Shown here piece after piece: positions 44,401 to 58,563 of a DNA stretch of 64,000 bases. The notes under the pieces were generated by a model. That model searched no databases. It saw nothing but the letters and a program-made list of their open reading frames with translations, and had not been told where the DNA came from. Each line of letters opens with the position of its first letter. The first letter of the stretch is position 1. The stretch is from NCBI GenBank assembly GCA_014773175.1, contig VXCM01003552.1, forward strand, positions 61,245-125,244, read 5' to 3'. A program made the position numbers and the translations under genes. Source of the stretch: Lucifuga dentata (lineage: Eukaryota > Chordata > Actinopteri > Ophidiiformes > Bythitidae).

Positions 44401-47400
44401 TGCTGGCAGAGATGCACGTCTCTCTGCTCAAAGCGATTCTCAGAGAGGAGGACACTTCCAACACCACGTTCGGCCCCGCAGACGTTAAGGACTCAGTCAA
44501 TTCCACGCTGTATTTTGTGGACGGTATGACCTGGCCGGAAGTGGTGCGAGCGTATTGTGAGAGTGACCCAGAATACCGGCACATCCTGCCTTACCAGGAA
44601 GGGGAGGAATATCCGTATGAACCACTGGAGAGCAAAATCAAAGTTCTCCAATTTCTGGTGGACCAGTTCTTGGCGACCAACATCGCCCGGGAGGAGTTAA
44701 TGTCAGAAGGGGTAATCGCCTACGACGACCATTGCAGGGTTTGCCATCGTCTTGGCGATCTGCTGTGCTGTGAGACCTGTTCGGCCGTCTACCACCTGGA
44801 GTGCGTGAAACCGCCGTTGCAGGAAGTGCCAGAGGATGAGTGGCAGTGTGAGGTTTGTGTCGCGCACAAAGTACCAGGCGTTGTGGACTGTATTCCTGAG
44901 GTGCAGAAGAGCCGACCATTCATCCGCCAGCTGCCAATTGGTTACGACCGGCATCGCCGCAAATACTGGTTCCTCAACCGTCGCATTGTCGTGTAAGTTT
45001 CAGTTTGATTCAGTTTAACTTTATTAATCTGAGGGAGGAAATTCATTTGTTACCAAGGGCCATCAGTACATAAAACAGACAAAAAATAAAAACAAGAAAC
45101 ATCATGACTATAAGAATAACAATAAAATAAAAAGACCATTAAAACATATTAAAGGACCATACCACCCATTTTGCATGTTTTAACCTTTAATATGTTCAAT
45201 TTTCATGCACGTAATGTTACTGACAATCATTTCCCAAAACATACTACTGGAACGGTGAATTAAAAAAAATTTCCAGACTGCCATTGGTTTCAGTTCATTC
45301 TGGTACGCTATTAAAATCAACTTGTTGATACTTGAANAGACTGCCATTGGTTTCAGTTCATTCTGGTACGCTATTAAAATCAACTTGTTGATACTTGAAA
45401 GGTGTAGTCAAGTTTTTTCGAAGATTCATAATTTTAGCGTTTAAGAGCAATAAAAAGCGTGAAGTGAATGTATGTCTCCACTGGAGAATATAGTCCCAAT
45501 AGAACTGCGTATATTGAAAAATTTTAACGACTGTGACTTCATAAGGCTGCGTAACTAGCAGGCGAAACATGGATTTTTAAGGTGGGTGTATCGCTTGAAT
45601 ATTTGATTTTGAAAGATTAAGAGATTTTGCAAAATATCAGGAAAGCTGAAATACGGTTATATCCTTTCAGAAATGACTGTCAGTAACGTAACATGTATGA
45701 AAATTGATTCTATTAAGGTCAAATATGCAAAATACTACCCTAGCAAAGCACAGCATAAAAATGAACACTAGCTAAAATTCCTTGATAAAAAAACTTGAAG
45801 TTTGTTACAGACATTGAAAGACGTAAGTTTCCTAAGAATAATTGTGACTGAGCGTTCTTAAGGAGGACATTAGTATTTTTCCAATTCGATTTATTGTCCA
45901 AGGATACTAGGATATTTATAAGATTCAGCTATTTCAGTTTGTTGGTCCATAATCACCATTAGAGAAATGTCCTCCTTCTTTTTCCTAAAATCAATAAATT
46001 AGCTCTTTAGTCTTTCCAACATTCAATATTAAAAAAAGTTCTCGCCACACCAACTCACAAATGATTCCACCTCACTTCCCAAAGCATTTTCAGTATTTTG
46101 AAACAGCAGACAGCAGAGTGGGCGACTCTGGTATTGATCTAATGAAATGTTGATTGAAAGCCATTTTAACTGTGTTCACCTCTGTCTCTCTACTAAGTTA
46201 TTGTCAAGTTACAGATAACGTTTCTCTGTCCCTCAAATATTAAAGCACTGTCTGCATGAGACATGTCAAAAATATTTCTTAGGCTGTAAAATTATGTTCT
46301 GAAATGTCATATTATGGCATCATATCAAACGTTCAAGTGTCCAAGTATGTCAGCAGGAATCCTCCACATGCTGCTTTCTGAACCATATAAGGAAGAGAGA
46401 TGTAAGCGCTAATCCTGACATTTTTGCTTCCTGTGCATTGTTGCACTGAAGTTTGCTGTGATACGTTATACAGCGGCTGATTTGTGGCCTGGATTGCTTT
46501 GTTCCATCCACTTAAATGAAGATTAACGATATAAGCTTGCGCTGTTTGTGAAGAGGAAGACAGGCTGTTAAAATGTGTGTGATGCTGTGTGTGTTTGGCT
46601 TCAGATTTGCGCTAACCTCCTTGTTATCCTTTTAATAAACAAGACTATTACTTAGAGAATAGAAGGTTAGAAAAAGGTACAATCTCAGTGACAAATAGGA
46701 CAAATATGTAGTGTAAGAAATATGGACTTCATCAGAGTTTAACCAAAAGCATTTATTTAGAAATAAATACAAAAGATAAGGTAATAATACTTTATTGATC
46801 TCCAGGGAGGAAATTCAGGTTGCAGCAGCAATTATATACAGACAGTCTAAGTAGTCAGAAGAAGTAAAATAATAGGGTAAAAAATTAGTTAATAAGGCAA
46901 AACAGACTAATTAGACAATATATACAATTCAGTATACAATATATGGACAACACATGCAATACACAATACACTGTACTTCACAAAAGAAAAAAAAGTGCTG
47001 CAGCAGCTTTACACTATACTAATACTACTATACTATATTCTATAGTATCTGTAATAGTCTATCCATAGTAGTTATTAGATGCAGAGAAAGCATGTCACAG
47101 GCGTACTTTGTTGCATGTTGGTGCAGGTCACCATAGCAACAGGAAGTTTAATAAATGTAATAAATCCAAAATAACTGCATCCCTCTACAGAACAGAATCT
47201 GACCATCAGCGGTACTGGTCCCATACGTTAGCACGTTATGGAGATATTGAGCAGTCGTAGAAATTGTGTGCGTGTGCATGCGTGCATGTATGTTGGGTCA
47301 GCAGCAGGCAGAATGCTGCACGGAGAGGACATGATGAGGTTATTCATCCCTGCATTTCATTCGTTCTCTCTCTCCATCTTTATCTTTCTTTTACTAAAGT

Positions 47401-49833
47401 GGTCCTCAGCAGGTGCTCTGTAATTGGTCTTCAGTGTGTGTGTGCGTGCGCTCAGTTGTACAAGTGTGCACAGAAGTAGGTTTGTGTGACTGGGTGTACG
47501 TGCAATGAATGATGTGCCCGGAAGTAAGGTGTGCATGTGTAGTGAAGTCCCGCACGGATGCTGAATGGACACTATTGTAACACAGCCTCTGGCTTCCCGC
47601 TCGTTAACGTGCACGGTGCTCAGCAGTGCACGGTGCTGAGCAAGAGATGTCAAATCCTCCATGATGCTGATGCTGCTACATATGCTGCGTTCGTCAGACC
47701 TCCAAAGTCGAATTTTTCCCAGTTGGAAGCTCCAACTTCCAACCTCAAACTGTTCCAGTCAAATGTCATCAAAAAAGCAGCTGAACACCAATAAATGCTG
47801 TAAAATTAATTAAACTTCATAATAAATGCTAACTAAAGTAAAGTTAGACTACAGGACTGTCTGGTTCTGTTGTTTTACAATGATATGAATCACAGTGGGT
47901 ATTAAACTTTGTGCAGAGAAGTAATATGAAATTATTTACACTTACGTATCAATGGCAAACAGTTATACAAAATAGATAGTTACCATGGCGATATATTCTG
48001 ACCTTTTTCTTTCAGTTTCACACAAGAAAAAATACTTTATTCACCTGTTAGCTGATCATTTCTATTCATAAAGCTCACTTCCACGGCGCCGCCATGTTGA
48101 GTGACGTCATACTCGGTAAGTAGTAGATCATTTTGTCTGAGTTTCCCAGCCGGAGTTCTGACTTCAAGTGCCGTTCCAACACAATTTTCCAAGTAAAAAG
48201 TCGGAAAAATCTGAGTTCCGAGGTCTGTCGAACGCAGCATTAGTCCCAAACACTACAGTCAAGAGTGTGTGTTTCTTATCGTGCTTTGACTGTTTGTCTG
48301 CCTTTAGACCAGGCAGGTTCTGCCTCTTTGCCCTATTTAAAACACACACAGACACACACATTTTTAGAGAAAATTTCATGCAGTGAGAGCTGCTGTTATA
48401 GTGTGTGTCTGAATAATAGTGTTTAGAATTATTTAGACATTTAGTTCACATGATTAAAATTTTGCTGTCCTTCGCTATGCAGCAAAGTGTATGCACACAC
48501 TTTCCTCTTCTCCTTTTTTTAACAACCAACATTTAATTTAACTCAGAACAAGGCTAAGACATGCAACTCTATGTTCTGATCAAGCAAAGGACAATTTTTT
48601 TTGCACTGTGCAAATATCAGCAGTTTATTTTGCATTTTTGAGCCTAATATATTCAATTTTCATACACGTAACGTTACTGACAATCAATTCCCAAAGCATA
48701 CTACTGGAACGGTGAATTAAAAATGTTTGTCCTACCTTCCAGACCTCCATTGGTTTCAGTTCATTTTGCTATGAAAATTAACTTGTTGATACTTGAAACA
48801 TTCTTGGGATAGGTAATCCATCATCACCAACAAGACGTGTATTCAGGTTTTTTTCGAAGTTACATAATTTTAGCGTTGAAGTGCAATAAAAAACACAGAA
48901 ATCTATGTCTCCACCGGGGAATATAGTCCCAAAAGAAGAACTTGTGTTTATGGAAAAATTTAAAGGACCGTGACTTCGTAAGGCTGTGTAACTATTAGCA
49001 GGAGAAACATGGATTTTTAAGGTGGGTGTATCGCTAAATATCAGGAAAGCTGAAATACGGTTTTATCCTTTGGGAAATGATTGTCGGTAATGTAACACGT
49101 ATGAAAATTGAATATATTAGACTCAACCATGCAAAATGGGTGGTATGGTCCTTTAAACACTGATTCACAACATAGCAAGTGGTAGCAAATGTGTTAAAAA
49201 GGAAAATGCCTGCTAACACTTGTTGCTGTGACAAAAATACATGTAGCTCGTTATAGCTCAAATGTTTTTCATTTGTAATATGCTGTATGCTGAATTAAAA
49301 TATGCCTCTCAAGTCTTTTTAACACCTGATATTTTCCATCCCAATGAGTCCACATACAGAGCTTGGTTTGCTCTTTGCTTCAAAGGAATTCTTTAAAAAT
49401 ACTGTTGAGGAAATGACAGTCTGATTTTTAAAGACTTGTTTACACAGCTGTATACTTTTGCCATAAAAAGGAGTCAATCGATTGGTTATGAAAAGCATAT
49501 GACAGCATTCTTACCAGACATTTTTGTTAGAGCTGGTGGACAATATGTTTATAAACTATATCTATAAATTAAATTAATTTATTTCTATATCAGAATGTGA
49601 AGATTAATTGACACAAGTAGCTGCATTTACATGGACCCTAATATCCGCTAATAATCAGAATAATCACCCAATCAGAATAAAAACGCCTCATGTAACCGCC
49701 TCAATCGGAAGAGACTGGCCTGATCCGAACCGATCAGAAGGAATTTTCAGTCAGGTTGAGAGGAGTAGTTTAAAATTTTCAAAGCTTTCGGAAAATATTA
49801 GCACCTAATAACCATGTAAACGCTTAATCTGAT

Positions 49834-49873
<40 letters not shown>

Positions 49874-52800
49874 TGGAATAAATCTATTCTTTCTGTGCAT
49901 GTTTTCCCTACGTGAGGGTTACGTTAGCTGACGTGTTGAGATTGCTGCTTAATTAGAAAGAACAGCAGAAACAGCAGGACACGATATGGGTCCATCTTTA
50001 AAACTATATTAACAGGCAGAACGAATAAACGAATGAATGAATTAATTAATTTAATTTTCTCAATAACTCAAACAAAATTTTTCTTCTTTTCCTGTATTTT
50101 CGGCAGATTAGACGCTTCACGGCAGGTGGAACCACTTTGCGCATGTTAAAAAAACTTATATTCTGATTAAAATGCTTTGGGGAATTTAAAGGCACATCTT
50201 ATCAGATCACTTTATTTAGCCTCCATGTAAACAGTTAAGTTGGAATCTCCAATCAGAATGATTTTAATTGGGTTGAAGAAATATTTGTCCCTGTAACTGC
50301 AGCTACTGCTTATGTAAAAGTGTCAGATGAAGTAAAATGGCGCATTTTCATTTATAGTCGAGGTTCAAGTTGGTGTTAAAATGTTGATAATGATAAATGC
50401 CACATTACTCACGTACACAGCAGTGAAACAGCATACAGGAAGCATATTGCATGTAGAGCATGTATCTTGCAATTTTGTCTTTCTCCACCTTTGTTCATTG
50501 TCCCCTCCCTGATGTGTCTCCTCATTTTTTGCCTCCTTTCTTTCTCTTTTCTCTAACCTCCTATGTCTCCCCTACAGCGAGGAGGATGGCGAGCAGGAGG
50601 AAAAAAACATCTGGTACTACAGCACCAAGGTAGAGCAAACCCTTATTTCTCTTTCTGGAGTTTTGAAAAAAAAATCACGTCTGTGGTTACGTGTAGCGCT
50701 CCTCACCTCGCTCTGTGCTTGGCAGGTCCAGCTGGCTGAGCTAATAGATTGCCTGGATAAGGAGTACTGGGAGGCTGAGCTGTATGCGGCGCTTGAGGAG
50801 ATAAGAGAGGAGGTGCACACACACATGGACATCTCTGAAGATCTGACTAACAAGGCCCGCGGCAACAACAAGTGCTTCCTCACTGCTGCCAATGGTAAAG
50901 AGTTTTAGCTCTTTTCTCCTCGTTATGTCCCAGTCTAGGGGAACCAGGGCCTGACATATAGCGAGATTCCCCACAATCCTACTTATTGCCCTTTCGCTTT
51001 TCTCCAAACTCTTACAGATATCTTGGTGTCAATATCTTTCATTCTATCCAACTTTTCCAAATGGGGAACTTCACCTTTACCTCACTGGTAGAATTAGTTT
51101 TATCAAGATGAATGTTCTCCACAGATTTCTTTCTTTTTCTTTCCAATTTTTCTTCCCAAGTGTTTTTGTTTTAAGTCTTTACTTAACAATTTACCGTATA
51201 TGCTCGACTATAAGCCGACCCCCCGATTTTGACCTGCAAATTTAGATTTTTAAAGAAACCCGCATATAAGCTGACCCCCTGATGTTCCATCAATTTATTT
51301 GTTTAGCAAATTACCTGTTTTTTTCTGAGCATTGTCATAGTATTCTGTGATTTTCTGAAAATAATCCACATACCGGTAAACAGCTGATTACTGTACGTAA
51401 CATTAGCTAACATTAAGTTTTCCGGACTCCTCTTCCTCGTCTGAATCGCATTGATGAAGGTAAGGAAAGCTTTATAAATGAGCTATAATTATCACAGTGC
51501 TTATTTGGCTGTGTAATTATGGTGTTTGTTTGGTTTTTTTTTTTGGTTTTTTTATGAATCTCACCCATTATGTGTTTTCAGTAATTATCCTGTACCTGAG
51601 TCGATGCGGGTCTGTCTGTGTGATGGACATTCCTCCATACGGAGTTTTGGAATTCCCTCAGCCGACCTCCTGATGTTGTTCCATCAATTTATTTGTTTAG
51701 CAAATTACCTGTTTTTCTGGGTATTGTCATAGTATTCCTGTGATTTTCTGAAAATAATCCACGTACCGGTAAACATGATATTTATTTCAGCAGCTGATTA
51801 CCGTAACTGACGGATCACGGATTTTTCCTGCTTCCATCACATCAACTTCAAGAACTGACTGTTGACTTGCTGCCTGATATATCCACACCTTGAGGTTATT
51901 CACTTCACCTGTCAGTGGTTTTAATGTTGTGGCTGATTGGTTTATGTTACTGTATGTTAGACATGCGCAAAGTATTTGCTTCACTAATAAAGGACAGATT
52001 TTATTTGAGCTCTAACTACTCCTGAAGGCAACACACTAAAGCTAACTGAGATATCCAGTCCAAGTTTCCTTATTTTAAATGGCCTTTGCCCCTTTAAATA
52101 AATATAAAGGTCACAGAGGACTGCGCTCGTGGCTTTTTAGCCTACATTTGTTCGAAGCGTATTACTCAAGCCATTAATGAATGATGAATGCTCCTTAATG
52201 TCAAATTTCTACAAAGATAAGGAACTTATGAAAACTATTTTGGCAAAGCATTATCTTTTTGATGTTTCATCCTCTTGTATAAATGAGTGTTTTTCCTTCT
52301 TTTTTTATTCCCTTTTTCCTTGCTGCTCTCCTGATCACATCCTCCAGGTTTATTGACCTGTACAGGGATAATGGCTCTAACTGCAGCACTGCTTCAGCAC
52401 TGGAGTATTCAGTCTGAAACACAGCATGGTGCCTCTCTGCTGTGAGCAGAAATGTGTAACTTTATTGGAAAAGTGTTTCACAGCAGCTTATGAACATCGA
52501 GCATAATATAAAATAATTGAACAAAACTACCTTCAGATAACTCAAATTGCCTTCTTATCTTTACTGTTGTGGTCTGTGGCTGTTGTTCTATTCTCTCTTT
52601 TCAGACATGTTTAATCACTCTTGAGTAACACTAATTTTACACAGTTTTGTTTTTTTCAGGGTTTTTTTTTTAATGAATGGTGTCATTGGAGTCTTTCCTT
52701 ATCATGGCTGTCACGTCTGACATGCAATCAGATGCTTTACTGATCAATAAATAGCTTTTTGCCCATTCTATATTTAGCCTCAGCTGATTATTATTACTGT

Positions 52801-54622
52801 TTTTTTTAAATCTTTTTACATTTTTTCTCTTGCATGCAGAGGAGATCCTGGAACGGTTGAAAGCCAAGAAGGAGGAGGAGTTGGAGGAGGTGAAAAGACG
52901 GGCTGCTGAGGAGGCCCAGAAAATGCGGCTAGAGAGGGAGAGGATGGAGGTGGACATAGAGAATGAAGACGCGGAGGTCAAGCTGAAGGACGAGGGGCAG
53001 CAGGAGGTCAGAGATCTGCCAAAGCAGGAAGAGAAGCAGACGAAAGAGGAGGTCAGCGAATGGGTCAGAACAGCGTCCAAGGCAGATAAAAAGGAGGGGA
53101 TCAAAACTGAAGGTAATCATGGTGATAATTTTGAGTATTTGCAAAATACATGGAAAAGTTTACATAAAGTACAATGAAGAAGACAAATACACACAGGAAC
53201 TGTGCAGTAAATGTTTGACATCTACAAAAATAATTCATTTTTCAGACATTTTGCAGTTGAGATTAAAGCACTCGGATGTGAGGCATTTTTCTGACTAGGA
53301 AGTGATGACGATTTAAATTCCTAGATTATATATATTGTACAGATGACAAAATTGTTGGAAATTAGTCTGATGCAGAGATTAGAGAGCTGCTCTGCAACCG
53401 TGCCGAAAACAAGATAAGCTAAACAGCACCTCAGAGACGCCGCTGTGTAACTGACTCTTGCTCGCCATGTTGCTGTAAACAGTCTTGCCTGGTGTATTTT
53501 ACGTAACTTGCTGTTACCCAGTCTCACCTGCCAGATGCCAAATATCACATATCACACAAAAATTACGCCTCTATCCTTAAAGGTGTTTGAGCATATTTGA
53601 ACAGAGCCTTTATGACGCTTTGCAGTAAAAGAGACTAATGTCTGAATGGCCAAAAGCAGCAGTTTAACAGATAGGTAGTGCCAGATTTAACAGATTCCAT
53701 GTCTGAAAGGGGATTTATACGGTGTTCTTGCTAGACTTGTTTAATAAAAGTGCTTCTATACTGAATAGTAATATGATATTAATTGTAGAAGAATGTGTGT
53801 TGTATGGCTAATGTTGCTGAGTTCAGAGTATGCAAATGTTACAGGTTTGGTGAGCAGATTTTCAATCTGCTCAGATCAGATCAGATTTTCAGTCAATCTT
53901 GAGCAATGAGTATGCGTATATAAGTATATACTATATGGTTTTCCAACAATGCATGGTTGCATTAAATCTAAAAGCGATTTTAAATCCAGCTTAGAGGTCA
54001 CAAAATTGGATGAAATGTTATTTTTCTATGTTGATGATGTTTTTGTTTTTTTTTTTAATAGAAGTGAAACACATTGATTTGATCCTGTTTGTACGGCCCA
54101 GCACTGCCCTTCTCTTTCGTCTTGAAAAAGTTGTATTATCAACTCAAATCTACATTAATTACAACATTGCTGCTGTTCGTCTTTAGTCGTGGAGGTTCCG
54201 TCCACTGGTCAAGAAGGCAGCAGTAGCATCTCAGAGGGACCCGTACTTCAAACACAGACAGTCCCCGCCACCGCGAGCTCTAGCCTGGCCTCTGAGGCTC
54301 CAAAGACCCTGGCTTCCACCAGAGAGGCTGTGAAAGAGGGATGCTCACTAATGGAGGTCACTGACAGCAGTGAAGGTATACAAGACATTTCACAGCGAAG
54401 TTGTCCATGTATGAAATTAGCCACCACATTCTCTGGGCAGCTTCACAAATTCCATACCCCCAAACATCAGCAGTGAGAGTAACCGCCGTGTACAAAGTGC
54501 CCGCGTGTTCCTGTTTCCTGTTGATCTTTTTCTCAGCCTGGCTTCCTGTTTGATAGTCCTGCCATTCCTCTTTGCATGTGGCCCCTCATTCCATTTTCCA
54601 ACTTTTGTGTTCAGGCATTTGC

Positions 54623-54653
<31 letters not shown>

Positions 54654-57600
54654 TGCTTCTTGAATTTCAGCTTCAGCTTTGGAACACTTTCAGCCATTCT
54701 CCTCTTGAACTCTTAATCCCTCGTGCTCTGTTTTCTCTAAAAAAGCCGAGGAGCTGAATGAGCGTAGGTTAATTTGGAATCAGATGGATTTGTTACTGCA
54801 GTCAGCATGACTAGAAGTGAGCATCGGGAAGCTACATTGCTTGGCTCAGTTATTCTTCCTCTGCTGCTTGCTTATAATTGGCACTTTTGGTAAAGACCTT
54901 GTTCTGAGATGACCTCCATGTATTCATCTTCTTCAGCTTCACTGTTACTTGTTATCACTAGTGAGGTCATGTGTGCACAGGCATGGTGGCTGTGGACAGG
55001 TGTGGTCACTTGGTACCTTCTCCGCATATGCTAGTAGTTTGCCACATGCATTACCTCTACTTTTCAGTAGAGGGAGCCATATCCTAGTGAAATTACTTGA
55101 GAAGTACTACGAGAAAGTTGCCATGTTTAAGAGTGAACTTGTACTTGTGCATGCCCTGCTATTCATTGGTCGTCGTTGGCAGCTTTGATGTTACAGTTTG
55201 TGTTGTTTTTTCCAGCCTTAACACCTCCGTCCAGCTGGAACAGCTAAATGAGCCATGAAAGGTTCCTTAGATCTTATTGCATGACAGATGACAACAGGAA
55301 CAACACCGTCTAGACGCGCCGGTCTTGTTCACGTAATGGACAATACGTGTCATTTTCTGTCTGTGTAGCAGAAAACCTGTCATCAGGTTCCGTTCCTGCC
55401 AGCGGAGATGGGGTCCCCAGCCTGATCCAGCCCCCCCAGACGAGTGAGGAGAACAGCAACAGCAGCACTGGAACCGGGGTCCCTCCCAGAGGTCCTGAAC
55501 CCCCGGATCTTGCTGACAAGTCCTCCCAGTCCTCCCTGGCCAGCTTTGATGATACAGGTCATTATTATTACACATTATTCATTATTATCTTTTTGTTTTC
55601 ACAGCATCACAGCTGTTTTCTGTGGCTTCCTCCCTTCTAATCAGCATTGTGTTGAAAATAATTAGCTGCTCATAATGATGCAAGTGAAAGCAAGCCATCA
55701 GATTACTCTTCTCTGTGATATTAAATTATATTACTCATCCTCATTCCACTTACTGTGGCATTTATACAGAGCAGCAGTAAGTTTTGTCTGTAATTTTAGG
55801 GTGATACAAACATTAAAACTTTTATTAATGAAACAAGTTTTAACAGGTCGTCACTTTCATCAATCACTGCTCAGTGTTGTACTCCCTAAAATCATGTAGT
55901 TTATTGCTGCGTGTGACTTTTTTGTGGAGTTTGCATGTTTTCCCTCCCACAATTCCAAAATATGAAGATTAGATGAACCGTGTGAGTGTGAATGTGAGTT
56001 TCTGTGTGTGAGCGTAAATGTGATTGACTGTATGCAAACTTATCCAGGGTTTCCATTGCATGCTGGGATACCTTCTAGCTCCCAGTGAGTCTGAACTGGA
56101 TGAAGATGCATAAAACGTGGATGACTGATTTTGACTGAACTTTGTTTTTCCAGGTGACAGCAAGGACTCAGCCAACGGTGAGACATCAGGGCCCAACGGT
56201 AAGAAGTCTGCAGCGACTCGCATGGTGACACGACTGAGAAACCCAGACAGCAAACTGAGCCAGATGAAGAGCCAGCAGGTGGCTGCTGCCGTTCACGAAG
56301 CCAACAAGGGATTCAAGGAGGGCAAGGAGGTCAGAACCATAGTCAATTATGATTTTGCTCTTTTAAACAATTTATGACAAATGCTGTGACTCCACTAAAA
56401 GTGACAAAATGAGGTCGTGGAAACAGGAAGAAAGTTTTTTTTCTATAGTAAATCTACACAACTCCTATTTTCTCTACTTTCACAGGTACTAGTTGTAAAC
56501 GCACAGGGTGACATCACCCGTGTGAGCACACGCAGCAGTAAAGAGGTGGTGATGAAGGGGACGCTCAGCCATTTCTTCAAGCTCGGCCAAGAGGGAAAGT
56601 ACCGTGTTTATCATAACCAGTACAGCACCAACACCCTGGCCCTCAACAAGCACCAGCACAGAGAGGCAAGCAGCAATTCTCTCTGCCCTTTCTCAGGTGA
56701 CTACTCAATTAATCTTCATTCCCAACTAAAACCTGCACCTGTCTCGTTATCAGGATCACGATAAGAGGCGACACCTTTCTCACAAGTTCTGCATGACACC
56801 AGCAGGAGAATTTAAGTGGAATGGGTCTATCCATGGCTCGAAGGTTCTGACCATCTCCACCCTGAGACTCACCATCCTCCAGCTGGAGAACAATGTGCCA
56901 GCACCGTTTATGCACCCCAACTGGGCCTCACACAGGTACAGTTTGGAACTGGATGGACGATATTTTCATATTTCTGATACTTCTGAAAAAAAATAGTTCA
57001 ATGTTTTTTTTTTTTGTTTGTTTTTTTTGGCCATTCCTGGTCTCTTTTTATAATCCTTATATGTAGGACTGGGCAATAAATCAATTTAATCGATTAATTC
57101 GATTTTATGTTTTGGCACAATGTGTAAAATGGTTGAATCGAAAAATCAAGATTTAAAAAACAACAAAAAAAAAAAACCCAATTAATATCTAACTATTTTT
57201 AACGGGGAAAATGCAGCAGCGGCTTGCTCTCTGTCAATCAAGCCCATTCCTGTTTTGTGCGCGTTAAAGCTACAAGCCTTCTGCGTGTCTGTAAGGATCC
57301 GTTGCTCTGGCTGCAGCAGACATGACGCATTTACTAATCTTACCAATCAATGGTCCATCGTGTTTGCCGGTGTCACGCCCACGAAACTTTCACAGGTCAG
57401 ACGTGCTAGCAAGATGCTAACAAACACTTCGACTGAAGATGAGCTCGTTTCTAAAAAAAAAAAGGTAACGTCACTTCATCATTTGGAAGCTGTTCGGTTT
57501 TTTGCTTCATGGTGTGCAGCTCCTACAACCTTTACAGACCCGTTTGCTCCACGCTTCACGGCGTGGAAAGTTTATAGGCGCTGCAGCTACTAAAAGTAGC

Positions 57601-58522
57601 AGCAGTGCCTAAAGTAGCTTAAAACTATTTTAGCAGCTGTGACAGAAACATGCAGCGGAGTGACAGCAATGCAGTGCTGCGAGGTGCAGATGTGCAATCA
57701 AAGCACAGCAAAAAACCAAATTAGGGTTTTTTTTGTTTGTTTGTTTTTTTGAGGGACCCCCCCCAAAAAAAAAAAAAAAAAAAANAAAAAAAAAAAAAAA
57801 AAAATCAATTAAAATCGAAAATCGGATATCAGTGTGAAAAAAATCAAGATTTTAGTTTTAGGCCATATCACCCAGCCCTACTTATATGCAGTACACAAGA
57901 AACTGGAACAAAGTCATAGTTGTGACTAAAAGCTTTTTGTGACTAAAAAGGCCAAAAGAAAAAGCAAACCTTATCCAGATGAAGTGCAAACATAACACTA
58001 AGTAAAGAGAGGAGCTAAAAGCATTCATGTTGCTTTGTTTGTTATGTAGAACCAATTGGATCAAAGCTGTTCAGATGTGCAGCAAAGCCAGAGAGTTTGC
58101 TCTGGCTCTCGCCATCCTGGAGTGTGCCATCAAACCCGTTGCTCTGCTGCCTGTATGGAAGGACTCACTGGGACATACCAGGTACACATATGCATTTGTA
58201 TGTGCAGTGTACACACAATATGTAAAATTCATATGTTCATATTTACACACGAATACATAACAAATAATGAGTTACTTGAACCAGAAATTCAGTTTGGGAA
58301 AAAAAAAAAAAAACTCAAACATTCATTGCAGGTACTCATGGGAAGTGTGGTCACACACACTCAGAGGTGATCATAAGCAGGTCAGATCAAACGGCCCACC
58401 CGCAGTGTGAGGCATAATATTTAAACTGCAGGTCCACGACCACCGCCATCCGCCTCTGATACTGCCTCAACACCGCAGCCACCCTTTAAAGAACTGATTG
58501 ACAAACACTTCATAGGACCAGG

Positions 58523-58563
<41 letters not shown>

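Larger units (their letters stand above)
44993..50577 (+). other. bptf intron 2
   Basis: About 5.6 kb between the PHD exon and the short third exon. It holds LINE-tail-like motifs in - orientation, TTAA-type MITEs (45149-45735, 48628-49156), a CRE-bearing MITE (47682-48241), a TGCATTTACATGGACC-type MITE (49617-50308) and a CT microsatellite. No coding exon is supported. Confidence 0.7.

Noticed and set aside
44303..44584. Antisense frames over the PHD/DDT exon of bptf
   Set aside because: The + strand encodes the conserved DDT and PHD domains; the opposite frames at 44303, 44638 and 44703 are by-products.
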